A DNA stretch of 35,957 bases from Nitrososphaeria archaeon (GTDB lineage Archaea > Thermoproteota > Nitrososphaeria > Nitrososphaerales > JARVJX01), in the NCBI GenBank assembly GCA_029775995.1, contig JARVJX010000005.1, positions 1-35,957 on the forward strand. The letters are read 5' to 3'. Numbering within the stretch: the first letter of the stretch is position 1; the number at the start of each line of letters is the position of its first letter. Positions 19,229-28,784 of the stretch are shown piece after piece. A program made the position numbers and the translations under genes. The notes under the pieces are model-generated. The model worked only from the letters and a program-made list of their open reading frames with translations, was not told the DNA's origin and did no database searches.

Positions 19229-20185
19229 TTAAAGAGAAACCTTTAACCTTTCTAAAAATTCACCAAGTTTGTTTTCATTTATCCTACAACCACTCGCTTT
19301 AGCATGGCCACCTCCAGAGCCTCCTAGGCTCTTTGCTAATTTATCTACAATTTTACCTAAATGTTTCTTATAGCTATAGGAGGCTCTAAGGGATACATCG
19401 TAAGCCCTTTCTTCCCTTTTGTATTTAAGGGCTATTCCTACATCAACCCCTAAAACTCCTTTTGCCATATTTGCCATTAACCCTAAAGGAAATTCATCAG
19501 TTAAGAGATAACCGAATCTTCCAATCTTCCTACCTTCTCTTTTAATTCTTTCTATAATTTGCTCTATATTATCTAGCTGCTCAAAGGCTAATTTGTTAAT
19601 AGATTCTATCCTATGGGGAAGTTTTAATTTTGATAATTGGTTAACTACTTCAAGTAAAAACTCCTTTCTATTATTCTTTGATATGGCGAAGGACAAAAGG
19701 GAGGCTTCTAACAGTAAGAATTGTCTATCATAGTTGCTTATAATTTTCTTTGCCAGAGAGGAATCATCCATGTGATCAGTAATGGCTCCATAGCAAGCTA
19801 AGAACGCTGCTTCTCTCGGTAATGATTCTTTAAAATAATCATACACCAAAACACTTGTGCATTCCTTTAAAGAATGATGCACTTCAATTCCTATCTCTTC
19901 CAACCTTTTCCTTTGTTTTTTAGTTTGCGGATGATGATCTATATAATAAACCTTTGCAAATTTAGATATTCTTTCTAGATTCTCTACAAAAGGATCAAAG
20001 GTCCCTTTACTAATACCTAAATCGCATAAATAAAACTCCTTTACATTGGTAACTTCTTTCAAAGCTTGTAATAAATCCCCATAATCAGCCAACATAACCT
20101 TACATCCTTTAACTATCTTGATTAAAGCAGCTGAGCATATTCCATCTACATCTTCCTCATGAGATAAGCATAAAGTATCCATCAA
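19229..20185 (-). CDS. DHH-family phosphoesterase
   Basis: 318 aa; SHEEDVDGICSAALI, YIDHHP, C-terminal GGSGGGHAKASG DHHA1. Confidence 0.88.
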   Translation of the reverse strand: MMDTLCLSHEEDVDGICSAALIKIVKGCKVMLADYGDLLQALKEVTNVKEFYLCDLGISKGTFDPFVENLERISKFAKVYYIDHHPQTKKQRKRLEEIGIEVHHSLKECTSVLVYDYFKESLPREAAFLACYGAITDHMDDSSLAKKIISNYDRQFLLLEASLLSFAISKNNRKEFLLEVVNQLSKLKLPHRIESINKLAFEQLDNIEQIIERIKREGRKIGRFGYLLTDEFPLGLMANMAKGVLGVDVGIALKYKREERAYDVSLRASYSYKKHLGKIVDKLAKSLGGSGGGHAKASGCRINENKLGEFLERLKVSL

Positions 20186-20335
20186 ATCCTAGGCTATAGC
20201 CTATCCCTTTATATGTTTAAAAATAATTAAGAATTAGATGCGTATATAGAAGTTAAAACTTGGACTCTCAAATAATCTTTATAAAGCAAACTTTAATTTA
20301 ATTTAGTAAGAATTTAATAGTATGTAAGCTAAATA

Positions 20336-21031
20336 ATGGGAGGTATGGATAAATTTACTATAGCAAGGTTAAGCATTGATAAAGAAACTTACGAAGTATT
20401 AGTTAAGCCAGAGGAGGCTTTAGATTTTAAAATGGGTAAGCCTAAAGATATCTCTAAAATTTTGGTCTCCTATGAGATTTATTCTGATGCTTCTAAGGGC
20501 TCAAGAGCCAGCAACGAGAAGATGAAAAGGCATTTTAATACTACAGACCCTTTTAAAGTGGCTGAAATTATAATAAAGAGGGGGGAGCTTCAGCTAACTC
20601 AAGAGCAAAGAAGAAAGATGGTGGAGGATAAAAGGAAGATGATAATCCAAATAATTAACAAGAATTTTATAGACCCTAAAACAGGTCTACCTCACCCCCC
20701 CCTAAGAATAGAGCAAGCCCTACAGGAGGCAAAGGTTTCTATAGATCCCTTCAAAGGTGCTGAAGAGCAAGCAAAAGTGATAATAGAGGCTTTAAGGAAA
20801 ATTATACCCTTAAAAAGTGAATTGGTTAACCTTCGAGTTAAAATTCCCCCCCTTTACTCAGGTAAAACTCAAGGGATATTAAAGAGTTTTGGGGAAGTTA
20901 AGAGCCAAGAATATACTAAAGATGGTTCTTTAATAGCCTTGATACAGATTCCTGTAGCTATACAACAAGCTTTAATAGATAGGTTAGCTAGCTTAACGAA
21001 GGGGAACTTTGAAGCTAAAGTGGAGAGGTAA
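20336..21031 (+). CDS. Ribosome maturation protein SBDS
   Basis: 231 aa; [26 protein letters not shown]...; downstream Rrp4. An internal ATG at 20345 with GGGAGGT before it may be the real start. Confidence 0.93.
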   Translation: MGGMDKFTIARLSIDKETYEVLVKPEEALDFKMGKPKDISKILVSYEIYSDASKGSRASNEKMKRHFNTTDPFKVAEIIIKRGELQLTQEQRRKMVEDKRKMIIQIINKNFIDPKTGLPHPPLRIEQALQEAKVSIDPFKGAEEQAKVIIEALRKIIPLKSELVNLRVKIPPLYSGKTQGILKSFGEVKSQEYTKDGSLIALIQIPVAIQQALIDRLASLTKGNFEAKVER

Positions 21032-21036
21032 TTCAA

Positions 21037-21741
21037 TTGGTAGTAATTAAAAGGAAATATGTTATACCAGGAGATCTCATAACCGATAAGAATTATAAGC
21101 CTTTATCTAACGTTATTAAGATAGATGATAAAATATATTCTACAAGAATTGGATTAGCAGAAATAACTAAAGAAGGGGTTAAAGTAATCCCTCTTTCTGG
21201 TCCCTATATTCCTAAGGTAAATGATTTGGTCATAGGAAAAATAGTTAACTATTCAGCCTTTGCGTGGGAAGTAGATATCAATTCTTGCTTTTCAGCCTAT
21301 TTACCTGCTCAGAATGTATTTGGTAAAGAATTCTCTACATCTAAAGATGCATTAAGCAAGAAATTAACCATAGGAGATCTTATCCTAGCAAGAATAGTTT
21401 CCTTTGATAGAACTAAAGACCCAATTTTATCCCTTGTAGAGCAAGGCTTAGGGAAGATCTTTAATGGAGAAATTGTAAGGATAACTCCTATGAAGATTCC
21501 AAGGTTAATTGGCAAGAAAGGATCGATGATGAAGACCATAGAGAAAGGTACAGGTACTAAATTAATTATAGGTCAAAATGGTGTGATTGTGATAAAAGGG
21601 GAACCTCAATCTATATTAAGGGCCATAGAGGCTATTAAGATGATAGAGGAAGGAGCCCATATGCAAGATTTAACTCAAAAGATTAGAGATTTTTTGGGGA
21701 TAAGAGAAAAGGAGGATGAAGATGGGGAAACTGATCAATGA
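21037..21741 (+). CDS. rrp4: Exosome subunit Rrp4
   Basis: 234 aa; S1 and KH (IPRLIGKKGSMMKTIEKGTGTKLIIGQNG). Confidence 0.93.
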   Translation: MVVIKRKYVIPGDLITDKNYKPLSNVIKIDDKIYSTRIGLAEITKEGVKVIPLSGPYIPKVNDLVIGKIVNYSAFAWEVDINSCFSAYLPAQNVFGKEFSTSKDALSKKLTIGDLILARIVSFDRTKDPILSLVEQGLGKIFNGEIVRITPMKIPRLIGKKGSMMKTIEKGTGTKLIIGQNGVIVIKGEPQSILRAIEAIKMIEEGAHMQDLTQKIRDFLGIREKEDEDGETDQ

Positions 21742-22438
21742 AGAGGGTCTAAGGGTAGATGGTAGAAGGGTAGATGAGCTAAGACCCATTAAAATTGAAG
21801 TGGGAATTTTGAAGAATGCTGATGGTTCAGCCTATATTGAAATGGGTAAGAATAAGATAGTTGTGGCTGTTTATGGTCCTAAAGAGGTTCATCCAAAGCA
21901 TATGAGCTTACCTGATAAGTGCCTTTTAAGGTGCAGATATCATATGTCTCCTTTTTCAACCGATGTTAGAAAGAACCCAGCCCCTTCTCGAAGAGAGATC
22001 GAGATATCAAAGGTAGTTAAGGAAGCTTTAGAGTCAGCCCTAATTCTTTACGATTATCCGAGAACGGCTATAGAAATTTACATGGAAGTGCTTCAATCAG
22101 ATGGAGGTTCAAGATGCGCTGCTATTACAGCGGCTTCTGTAGCCTTAAGTGATGCTGGTATAAACATGAGAGATTTGGTTGTTGCTTGTGCTGTAGGTAA
22201 GGCAGATGGTATGATAATTTTAGACCCTAACGATATTGAAGATAAAGAAGGAGAGGCTGATATGCCCTTAGCCATCATGCCAAATCTTAATCAGCTAACT
22301 CTTCTTCAAATTGAGGGTAAATTTACAAAGGAAGAATTTGAAAAGGCTTTTAATTTAGCCCTAGAAGGATGTAGGAAGATTCACCATATTCAAAAGAAAG
22401 CATTAATGTTAAAATACTTTGGTAAAGTGGAGGAATAA
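21716..22438 (+). CDS. rrp41: Exosome subunit Rrp41
   Basis: 240 aa; RVDGRRVDELRPIKIEVGILKNADGSAYIEMG; RNase PH fold. Confidence 0.95.
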   Translation: MKMGKLINEEGLRVDGRRVDELRPIKIEVGILKNADGSAYIEMGKNKIVVAVYGPKEVHPKHMSLPDKCLLRCRYHMSPFSTDVRKNPAPSRREIEISKVVKEALESALILYDYPRTAIEIYMEVLQSDGGSRCAAITAASVALSDAGINMRDLVVACAVGKADGMIILDPNDIEDKEGEADMPLAIMPNLNQLTLLQIEGKFTKEEFEKAFNLALEGCRKIHHIQKKALMLKYFGKVEE

Positions 22439-22440
22439 AT

Positions 22441-23259
22441 ATGCATTCAAAAAGATCTTTTATAGTAGAAGATTTAAGGAAAGCCCAATTAGCTAATTTG
22501 CTAACTCAAGGTAAAAGATTGGATGGGAGAAGTTTACTAGATTATAGAGATTTAAAGATTGAAACCAATTTAATAAGTAAGGCTGAAGGCTCAGCTAAAG
22601 TTAGTTTAGGAAATACTCAGGCTATAGCAGGGGTTAAAGTTGAGATCGATGAACCTTTCCCAGATACTCCAGATCAAGGAATACTAATTGTAAATGCTGA
22701 GATACTTCCCTTGGCATCACCCTATGCTGAACCAGGACCCCCTGATGAAGAGGCTATTGAGTTAGCAAGAGTGGTAGATAGAGGAATCAGAGCTTCCGAT
22801 ATGATAAATTTAAAAAACTTATGCTTAATTGAAGGGAAAAAGGTTTATACCATCTTTGTGGATGTTAGCATACTAAATGTGGATGGAAATTTATTTGATG
22901 CAACTTCCTATGCTGTTGTGAGCTCTTTACTAACAACAAAAATACCAAAGTATGAGGTTAAGGATGGAGAAATAAAACAGGTTGATGAAAAAATAAGTTT
23001 GAGTTTTGATACTATACCAATCTCTGTAACCTTAGGGAAAATAGGGAATACTTTAATAGTTGACCCAGATCAAGAAGAGGAAGCCCTTATGGATGCAAGG
23101 TTAACCCTAGCTGTAGATTCTGATGATAACATAGTAGCTGGACAAAAGGGAGGTGCAGGTTCCTTTAGTTATGATGAGGTTATTCGGGCTACAGAGATAG
23201 CAAGGTTAAAGGGGAAAGAGATAAGAAGCAAAATTAAGGAGGTTTTGGGAATTGGTTAA
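22441..23259 (+). CDS. rrp42: Exosome subunit Rrp42
   Basis: 272 aa; GKRLDGRSLLDYRDLKIETNLISKAEGSAKVSLGNTQ. Confidence 0.95.
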   Translation: MHSKRSFIVEDLRKAQLANLLTQGKRLDGRSLLDYRDLKIETNLISKAEGSAKVSLGNTQAIAGVKVEIDEPFPDTPDQGILIVNAEILPLASPYAEPGPPDEEAIELARVVDRGIRASDMINLKNLCLIEGKKVYTIFVDVSILNVDGNLFDATSYAVVSSLLTTKIPKYEVKDGEIKQVDEKISLSFDTIPISVTLGKIGNTLIVDPDQEEEALMDARLTLAVDSDDNIVAGQKGGAGSFSYDEVIRATEIARLKGKEIRSKIKEVLGIG

Positions 23260-23461
23260 GAAGAACTCTGAGGTAATTAAGGGACTAGGAGCTAAGTATG
23301 GAAGCACTGTAAGGAAGAGGTATTCTTCGGTCATGATGAAGTTAAAGGCAAAAAGGCAATGTATTAAATGTGGTTCCTGGAGTTTTAAAAGATTAGCTAC
23401 AGGTATATGGCAATGTAAAAAATGCGGACTAAAAGTTACAGGCGATAGCTACACTTTATAA
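23252..23461 (+). CDS. Ribosomal protein L37Ae (eL43)
   Basis: 69 aa; GLGAKYGSTVRKRYSSV...CIKCGSWSFKRLATGIWQCKKCGLKVTG. Confidence 0.93.
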   Translation: MVKKNSEVIKGLGAKYGSTVRKRYSSVMMKLKAKRQCIKCGSWSFKRLATGIWQCKKCGLKVTGDSYTL

Positions 23462-23712
23462 TGTTAGAAGAATTTAACCTAGAAATCCTTGTAACCCTTG
23501 ATGATGAGCTAATAGAACCCTTTATCAAAGCTCTTTCTCCCGAATTAAAAGAAACAGGAAAGGTGAAAGCCTCTTTAAGTAAGGAAAAAAACCTCTTAAT
23601 AATAAAGCTAAGCTCTTCAGATTTATCTAAGTTAAAGGCTGTAAGCTCTTCCTTAGCAAGATGTATCTTCAGCGCTAAGGAAACTTTGGATAAGGTAAGA
23701 GAAGAATCATAA
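23461..23712 (+). CDS. KEOPS subunit Pcc1-like
   Basis: 83 aa; ALSPELKETGKVKASLSKEKNLLIIKLSSSDLSKLKAVSSSLARCI. Confidence 0.7.
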   Translation: MLEEFNLEILVTLDDELIEPFIKALSPELKETGKVKASLSKEKNLLIIKLSSSDLSKLKAVSSSLARCIFSAKETLDKVREES

Positions 23713-23749
23713 AAGGTTTAAAAACCCCTAAGAAAATACAAAGGGTAGT

Positions 23750-24118
23750 ATGAGCAGACAAGATTTACCTCCTTGGCTTAAGGAGCAGCTGGCAAGGTTT
23801 GACCAATTACAACAGAATTTACAAACCATAATACTACAGAAGCAACAAGTGGAGATGGAGCTAAGTGAGATAGATAGAGCCCTAGAAGAACTAAAAAAGA
23901 TTAATCCAGGAGATACAGTATATAAGTCTGTTGGAAATCTTCTTGTTAAGGCTGATAGAGATGGTTTAATTAAGGAGCTTGTGGAGAGAAAAGAGTTAGC
24001 AAATACTAGAATCATGGTCCTAACAAAGCAGGAAAGCAGGGTTAGGGAAAGTGTGAAGGAACTCCAAGAAAAAATCAACGAAGCCATAAAGGGTAGAACA
24101 TCACCTGAAGCTCAATAA
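23750..24118 (+). CDS. pfdB: Prefoldin beta subunit
   Basis: 122 aa; coiled coil with INPGDTVYKSVGNLLVKADRD. Confidence 0.9.
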   Translation: MSRQDLPPWLKEQLARFDQLQQNLQTIILQKQQVEMELSEIDRALEELKKINPGDTVYKSVGNLLVKADRDGLIKELVERKELANTRIMVLTKQESRVRESVKELQEKINEAIKGRTSPEAQ

Positions 24119-25124
24119 AATTTGGATTAAAAGATTTCCCTTTATTAATTTAGAGAAGGTAGATAGAGCCATAATAATCTGTCATAGGAGAGCCGATGTA
24201 GATGCCTACTCTTCAGCCTACTCTCTTAGATTTCTTCTTAAAAGATTAAAGAAGGATATGGAGGTGAAGGTTGGTTTACCTGAAGGCTTAAACCTACAAA
24301 CTAAAAAGTTAGCTGAGTATTTTAAAACTGAAAAAGCTGAGAAAAACTACATAGCTCGTTGTGATCTTATTTTAGTTGTAGATACTGGTCATTCTTCTCT
24401 ACTTAAGGAATGGTTAGATGAAATCTTAAAGGCTAAGGGTTATAAAATATTTATAGACCATCATCCTATTAGCGAATCCATATTAAAAGTTGCCAATAAA
24501 TTGATCTTAGATGAAGAAGCTTCCTCTACATCGGAGATAGTCTTTCAGATCTTTGAGGTTAAAAATATAAAACCTAGCAGAAAGGTTTCAGAGGCTCTAA
24601 TGGTAGGAATCTTAGAGGATAGTCAATTTCTAGCTATTTCCTCTCCTTTAGCCATAAAATCTATGGCAAAGTTATGTGATTATTCATCTTTAGATAAGGT
24701 TCGAGAGCTCCTAAGATTTGATAGAGATTACTCTGAAGTGGTTGCAAGGCTAAAGGGAGCTCAAAGGATGAAGATATACAAGATAGGAAATTGGGTCTTT
24801 GCTTATACTGAAGTGGGTTCTTATCAAGCTTCTGTAGCTAGAGCCCTAATTAATCTAGGGGCAAATATTTCCTTAGCCTTAGGGGAAGCTAATGGAGAGC
24901 TTAGGGGGAGCTTTAGAGCAACACCTTCTTTTTGTAGTGATGCTAAAATTCACTTAGGAAGGGATCTGGCTGAAAGACTTGCTAAGGAATTTGATAATGG
25001 CATTGGAGGAGGGCATAAAATGGCTTCATCCTTCACAGTAAAGGCAAATTTAAAAGAAGTTAAAAAGGTAGTTTTAAACATACTTAAAGAGAGACTTGGG
25101 CAAGAAGTAAAAGTGATTTCTTGA
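24105..25124 (+). CDS. DHH-family phosphoesterase; N-terminus extended upstream of the supplied ORF (24258)
   Basis: In-frame upstream translation LKLNKIWIKRFPFINLEKVDRAIIICHRRADVDAYSSAYSLRFLL contains DHH motif I; no ATG/GTG/TTG between the upstream stop and this motif, so 24105 (CTG) is a tentative start; IDHHP and NGIGGGHKMASS downstream. Confidence 0.75.
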   Translation: MKLNKIWIKRFPFINLEKVDRAIIICHRRADVDAYSSAYSLRFLLKRLKKDMEVKVGLPEGLNLQTKKLAEYFKTEKAEKNYIARCDLILVVDTGHSSLLKEWLDEILKAKGYKIFIDHHPISESILKVANKLILDEEASSTSEIVFQIFEVKNIKPSRKVSEALMVGILEDSQFLAISSPLAIKSMAKLCDYSSLDKVRELLRFDRDYSEVVARLKGAQRMKIYKIGNWVFAYTEVGSYQASVARALINLGANISLALGEANGELRGSFRATPSFCSDAKIHLGRDLAERLAKEFDNGIGGGHKMASSFTVKANLKEVKKVVLNILKERLGQEVKVIS

Positions 25125-25963
25125 TGAAAATTGTAGAGTTTTCAAATTTCTCTTTCTCCTATGATAATGGTAATTACATCCTTAAAGATATGAATTTTTA
25201 TGTGGAGGAAGGGTGGTGTGTATTAGTTGCTGGAAAAAGTGGCTGTGGAAAATCTACACTACTTAGATGCATAAATGGATTAATCCCAAAATATTATAAG
25301 GGTAGATATGAAGGCGAAGTTTTAGTAGATGGAGTAAGAGTTATTGATTATAGCATGAGTGAGCTATCTAAGAAGGTTGGAACCCTTTTTCAAAATCCAG
25401 ATCATCAGCTTTTCATGTTTTCTGTAGAGAGAGAAATAGCCTTTGGTCTTGAAAATTTGGGCTTAGACCCTTCAGATATAAAGGATAGAGTGGAATGGGC
25501 TTTGGACTTTTTGAATCTAAAGGATTTAGCAAAAAGGGCTCCCTATGAGCTCTCGGAAGGTCAGAAGCAAAGGGTAGCTTTAGCTTCCATATTGGTTATG
25601 AGACCAAAGATAATTCTTTTAGATGAGCCTACTTCTCTATTAGACCCTAAAACTTCTTTACAATTAGTTAATCTATTAAGGAATTTAAAGGAAAAGCTTA
25701 AAGTTACTTTAATAATTGCTGAGCACAAATTGGAGCTATTTTCCCCTATAGCCGATAGATTATTGGTAGTTCATGATGGCTCTATTAAAGCCTATCATAG
25801 GGTAAAAGAAGTTCTAAAGAATCCCTCAATAAGCTCTTACGGTGTATCTTTACCTCCCTTAGCCCAGCTTTCCCTTTTTATAGAAGGATTCAAGGAGCCT
25901 AGCCTAACTATTGATGAGATGATGAAAGAATTGAGGAGGTTTTTTAATGATAGAGTTTCATAA
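25121..25963 (+). CDS. ECF/cobalt-type transporter ATPase 1
   Basis: 280 aa; GKSGCGKSTLLRCINGLIP, LSEGQKQRVALASIL, LLDEPTSLLDP. Confidence 0.92.
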   Translation: MMKIVEFSNFSFSYDNGNYILKDMNFYVEEGWCVLVAGKSGCGKSTLLRCINGLIPKYYKGRYEGEVLVDGVRVIDYSMSELSKKVGTLFQNPDHQLFMFSVEREIAFGLENLGLDPSDIKDRVEWALDFLNLKDLAKRAPYELSEGQKQRVALASILVMRPKIILLDEPTSLLDPKTSLQLVNLLRNLKEKLKVTLIIAEHKLELFSPIADRLLVVHDGSIKAYHRVKEVLKNPSISSYGVSLPPLAQLSLFIEGFKEPSLTIDEMMKELRRFFNDRVS

Positions 25964-26750
25964 TGTAAGCTTTATCTACCCTAATGGTTTCAAAGCTTTA
26001 GATGAAATTAATTTAAAGATTAGAGAAGGAGACCTTTTAGCTTTAGTGGGAGAAAATGGTTCTGGAAAAACTACTTTAATAAAACATCTTAATGGCTTAC
26101 TAAAGCCTACTCAAGGTAAAGTCTTCATATTTGGAAGAGATACAAAGGAACTAACGGTAGCTGAAGTATCTAGGTATGTAGGGATAGTATTTCAAAACTC
26201 TGATTCTCAACTATTCTCTGAAACTGTAGAAGATGAGATAGCCTTTGGATTAAGAAATTTTGGATTTAGCGAAGAAGATATAAATTTGAGAATTAATTTT
26301 GCCTTAAGGCTCTTTGAACTTGAAATATATAGAAAAAAATCTCCCTTTTTATTAAGTGGGGGAGAGAAGAAGAGACTATGTATGGCTTGCATATTAGCTT
26401 GGGATCCTAGGTTTATAGTTTTAGATGAACCCACAGTAGGGCAAGATTTCTTAGAGAAGGAAAAACTAATACAGATGATCGATCTTTTAAGAAGAAAAGG
26501 AAAAGGAATCGTTATTGCCTCTCATGACATAGAATTCTTATGGAAGCTACAGCCAAAGATGGTGGTTATGAAGAATGGTAGAATAATTGCTTATTCATCA
26601 GCAGAAGAAATTTTTTCTAACTCTTCAATTCTTGATCAGAGTAATTTGATACCTCCTCAATTGGTTGAGCTATCAAAGCATCTCTCCACTAAAGCTTTTC
26701 AAACCATTGAGCAGGCTAAAGAGTGGATAAAGAAAAGGGTAAATGTTTAG
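25947..26750 (+). CDS. ECF/cobalt-type transporter ATPase 2
   Basis: 267 aa; GENGSGKTTLIKHLNGLLKPT, LSGGEKKRL, VLDEPTVGQD. Confidence 0.92.
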   Translation: MIEFHNVSFIYPNGFKALDEINLKIREGDLLALVGENGSGKTTLIKHLNGLLKPTQGKVFIFGRDTKELTVAEVSRYVGIVFQNSDSQLFSETVEDEIAFGLRNFGFSEEDINLRINFALRLFELEIYRKKSPFLLSGGEKKRLCMACILAWDPRFIVLDEPTVGQDFLEKEKLIQMIDLLRRKGKGIVIASHDIEFLWKLQPKMVVMKNGRIIAYSSAEEIFSNSSILDQSNLIPPQLVELSKHLSTKAFQTIEQAKEWIKKRVNV

Positions 26751-27477
26751 ATTACCCCATTCCTTTATCTTTTCAAGACAGGACAGCTTAATTCACAGAC
26801 TTGATATAAGGGTAAAGATCATAATCTTTATCGAATTTCTTATATTATCTTTAATTTTATTTAATATTAGAGACCAGCTGACCCTCTTATCCTTTTTAGG
26901 AGCTTTGATTTTCCTATCTAAAATTGAAAGGAGAATTTTAAACTCTTTAGCTTTCATAACTTTTTTAATGGCTATGATCTTTATTTTGAATCTTATAATA
27001 TCGAAGGAAATAATCATATCTTTATCTTACTCTTTAAGATTCCTTTTAATTATATTAACCTCTTCTAGCTTCTTTCAAACCATTTCCCCTGATGAATTGG
27101 AATATTTCTTGAGGCTCTTAAGGGTTCCAAGGTACCTTAGATTTGCCTTTATTAGTGCCCTTAGATTTGTTCCTCTATTGATGCTTGATCTGATTCAAAT
27201 TACAGATTCTCAGAGAGCAAGGGGTTTAGAGTTGGATAAAGGAAACATTTTTAAAAGAATAAAAAATAGAATACCTATACTAATTCCTCTAATAATAAGC
27301 ACCATTAATAGAAGCTCTCAGATGGCTGAAGCCCTTGAAACTAGGGCTTTCAATTCTACTAAAAAGGATGTTCTTTGTTTAAATTTAAATTTTGAAAAAA
27401 GGGATTTAATATTTCTATTTATCTTTTTTCTCCCTTCTTTGCTAACGGTTGGATACTATTATATTATTTACCCATAG
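26743..27477 (+). CDS. ECF transporter T component (CbiQ-like)
   Basis: 244 aa; hydrophobic; DSLIHRLDIRVKI, DSQRARGLELDKG, SQMAEALETRAFN coupling motifs. Confidence 0.9.
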   Translation: MFRLPHSFIFSRQDSLIHRLDIRVKIIIFIEFLILSLILFNIRDQLTLLSFLGALIFLSKIERRILNSLAFITFLMAMIFILNLIISKEIIISLSYSLRFLLIILTSSSFFQTISPDELEYFLRLLRVPRYLRFAFISALRFVPLLMLDLIQITDSQRARGLELDKGNIFKRIKNRIPILIPLIISTINRSSQMAEALETRAFNSTKKDVLCLNLNFEKRDLIFLFIFFLPSLLTVGYYYIIYP

Positions 27478-27630
27478 TATAATAGTATTTCTATTTCTAT
27501 TTTATTTTTTATCCACAAATCATTTTGTAACCTCTAATAGGATCTAGGGGCGCTCTTATCCAGCTGTTGTAGGTTAAGATTTTAGCTTACTTTTTATAGG
27601 CCTCTTGAGTTTTCCTGGATTAGGTATCTG

Positions 27631-27765
27631 ATGGATGAGAAGAAGCTTGCTTGGTTGTTTAGGGAGTTTAGATGGTCTGAAGGATTAAGATGTCCTCTAT
27701 GCTTCTCTTGTAAGATTGAAAAACATCTTAAGCCATCTTTGAAGCTGGAAAAATATAGATGTTAA
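27631..27765 (+). pseudogene. IS1595-type transposase N-terminal remnant
   Basis: MDEKKLAWLFREFRWSEGLRCPLCFSCKIEKHLKPSLKLEKYRC*; matches the FRWPEGLRCPxC...YRC zinc-ribbon opening of IS1595-type transposases. Confidence 0.6.
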
Positions 27766-27806
27766 TATCAAATAAAATTAAATAAGAACGAAATATTAAC
27801 CATAGC

Positions 27807-28709
27807 TCAAGCTATCTTATACCTTGGGTGGGGTCTTAAAGGTCTCTTTCCCCTTTCAACAGCTATTTGAGAAAAAGCAGCATCTACCATAGCAATGGCT
27901 GGAAATACATAGGGAGCATGCTCTATAGGTCCATATAGAATGAAATCAGCCCCCGATGCAACAGCAATTCCAGCTGCAGTGCTGGCTGTAGCTTCTTTAG
28001 CTTGTCTTCCCATTTTTGTCATCAAACCTACCCATTGATCTACAGCATTATGGGCTCCACATCCACAAGGAAAGCCAAAATCATTTTTTATATCATATAT
28101 GGCTTTACAAGCCATACCTAAGCTAGGAATATCTATGACACAGGCATCTACTATAAAATTCTCTATACCTGCTTTAGTAGCTTTATCTACAAGCTCCTTA
28201 ACTATTGCTATTCTACCCTTTATGGTAAAATCTAAAGAATTGTAAAGTAAGAGGATTGAATTCTTCACACCCAAATCTTTTATTTTCTTCAATTCATCAT
28301 CCTTTACTTCTGAACCTATTAGAGAATTGTAGATCACTGGATTCTTAATTCCTTTTTCCTTCAAGTAAGCTATCCCTTTAAGCCTAACATTTGGCATGGT
28401 GCTATCCACTTGAATAACACCTTCATACTTCGATGTAACAAAGTCCAAATATTTTACCATAGCCTCTTCAGTAGAACCTACCACATCTATTATGCTAGGA
28501 TTACTTGTTTTATCTGAAAATTCTAAATGTTTAAAAATTAGCTCTTCAGCCTTTTCTTTATCAAATTCCCCTTTCATCTCATCCTTAACGATTTTATGAC
28601 CCTGGTAAAATATAGAACCTATTAATACTGTAGGTCTTTCACCAGGAACCCCCCCAATTTGAACATTACCAATCTTCACTACCTTTTGAGGAATCTTAAA
28701 CTCAAACAT
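27807..28709 (-). CDS. mtrH: MtrH-like (tetrahydromethanopterin S-methyltransferase subunit H family) methyltransferase
   Basis: 300 aa; IGNVQIGGVPGERPTVLIGSIFYQGHKIV..., NPSIIDVVGSTEEAM, GFPCGCGAHNAVDQW, ASGADFILYGPIEHAPYVFPAIAMVDA. Confidence 0.9.
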   Translation of the reverse strand: MFEFKIPQKVVKIGNVQIGGVPGERPTVLIGSIFYQGHKIVKDEMKGEFDKEKAEELIFKHLEFSDKTSNPSIIDVVGSTEEAMVKYLDFVTSKYEGVIQVDSTMPNVRLKGIAYLKEKGIKNPVIYNSLIGSEVKDDELKKIKDLGVKNSILLLYNSLDFTIKGRIAIVKELVDKATKAGIENFIVDACVIDIPSLGMACKAIYDIKNDFGFPCGCGAHNAVDQWVGLMTKMGRQAKEATASTAAGIAVASGADFILYGPIEHAPYVFPAIAMVDAAFSQIAVERGKRPLRPHPRYKIA

Positions 28710-28784
28710 TATAAAAAATCATTTAGGCCACTTAATAAAGCTATGCCTTTCTTCTTAGCTTACGATTGCTATGAGGGTTCTGAG

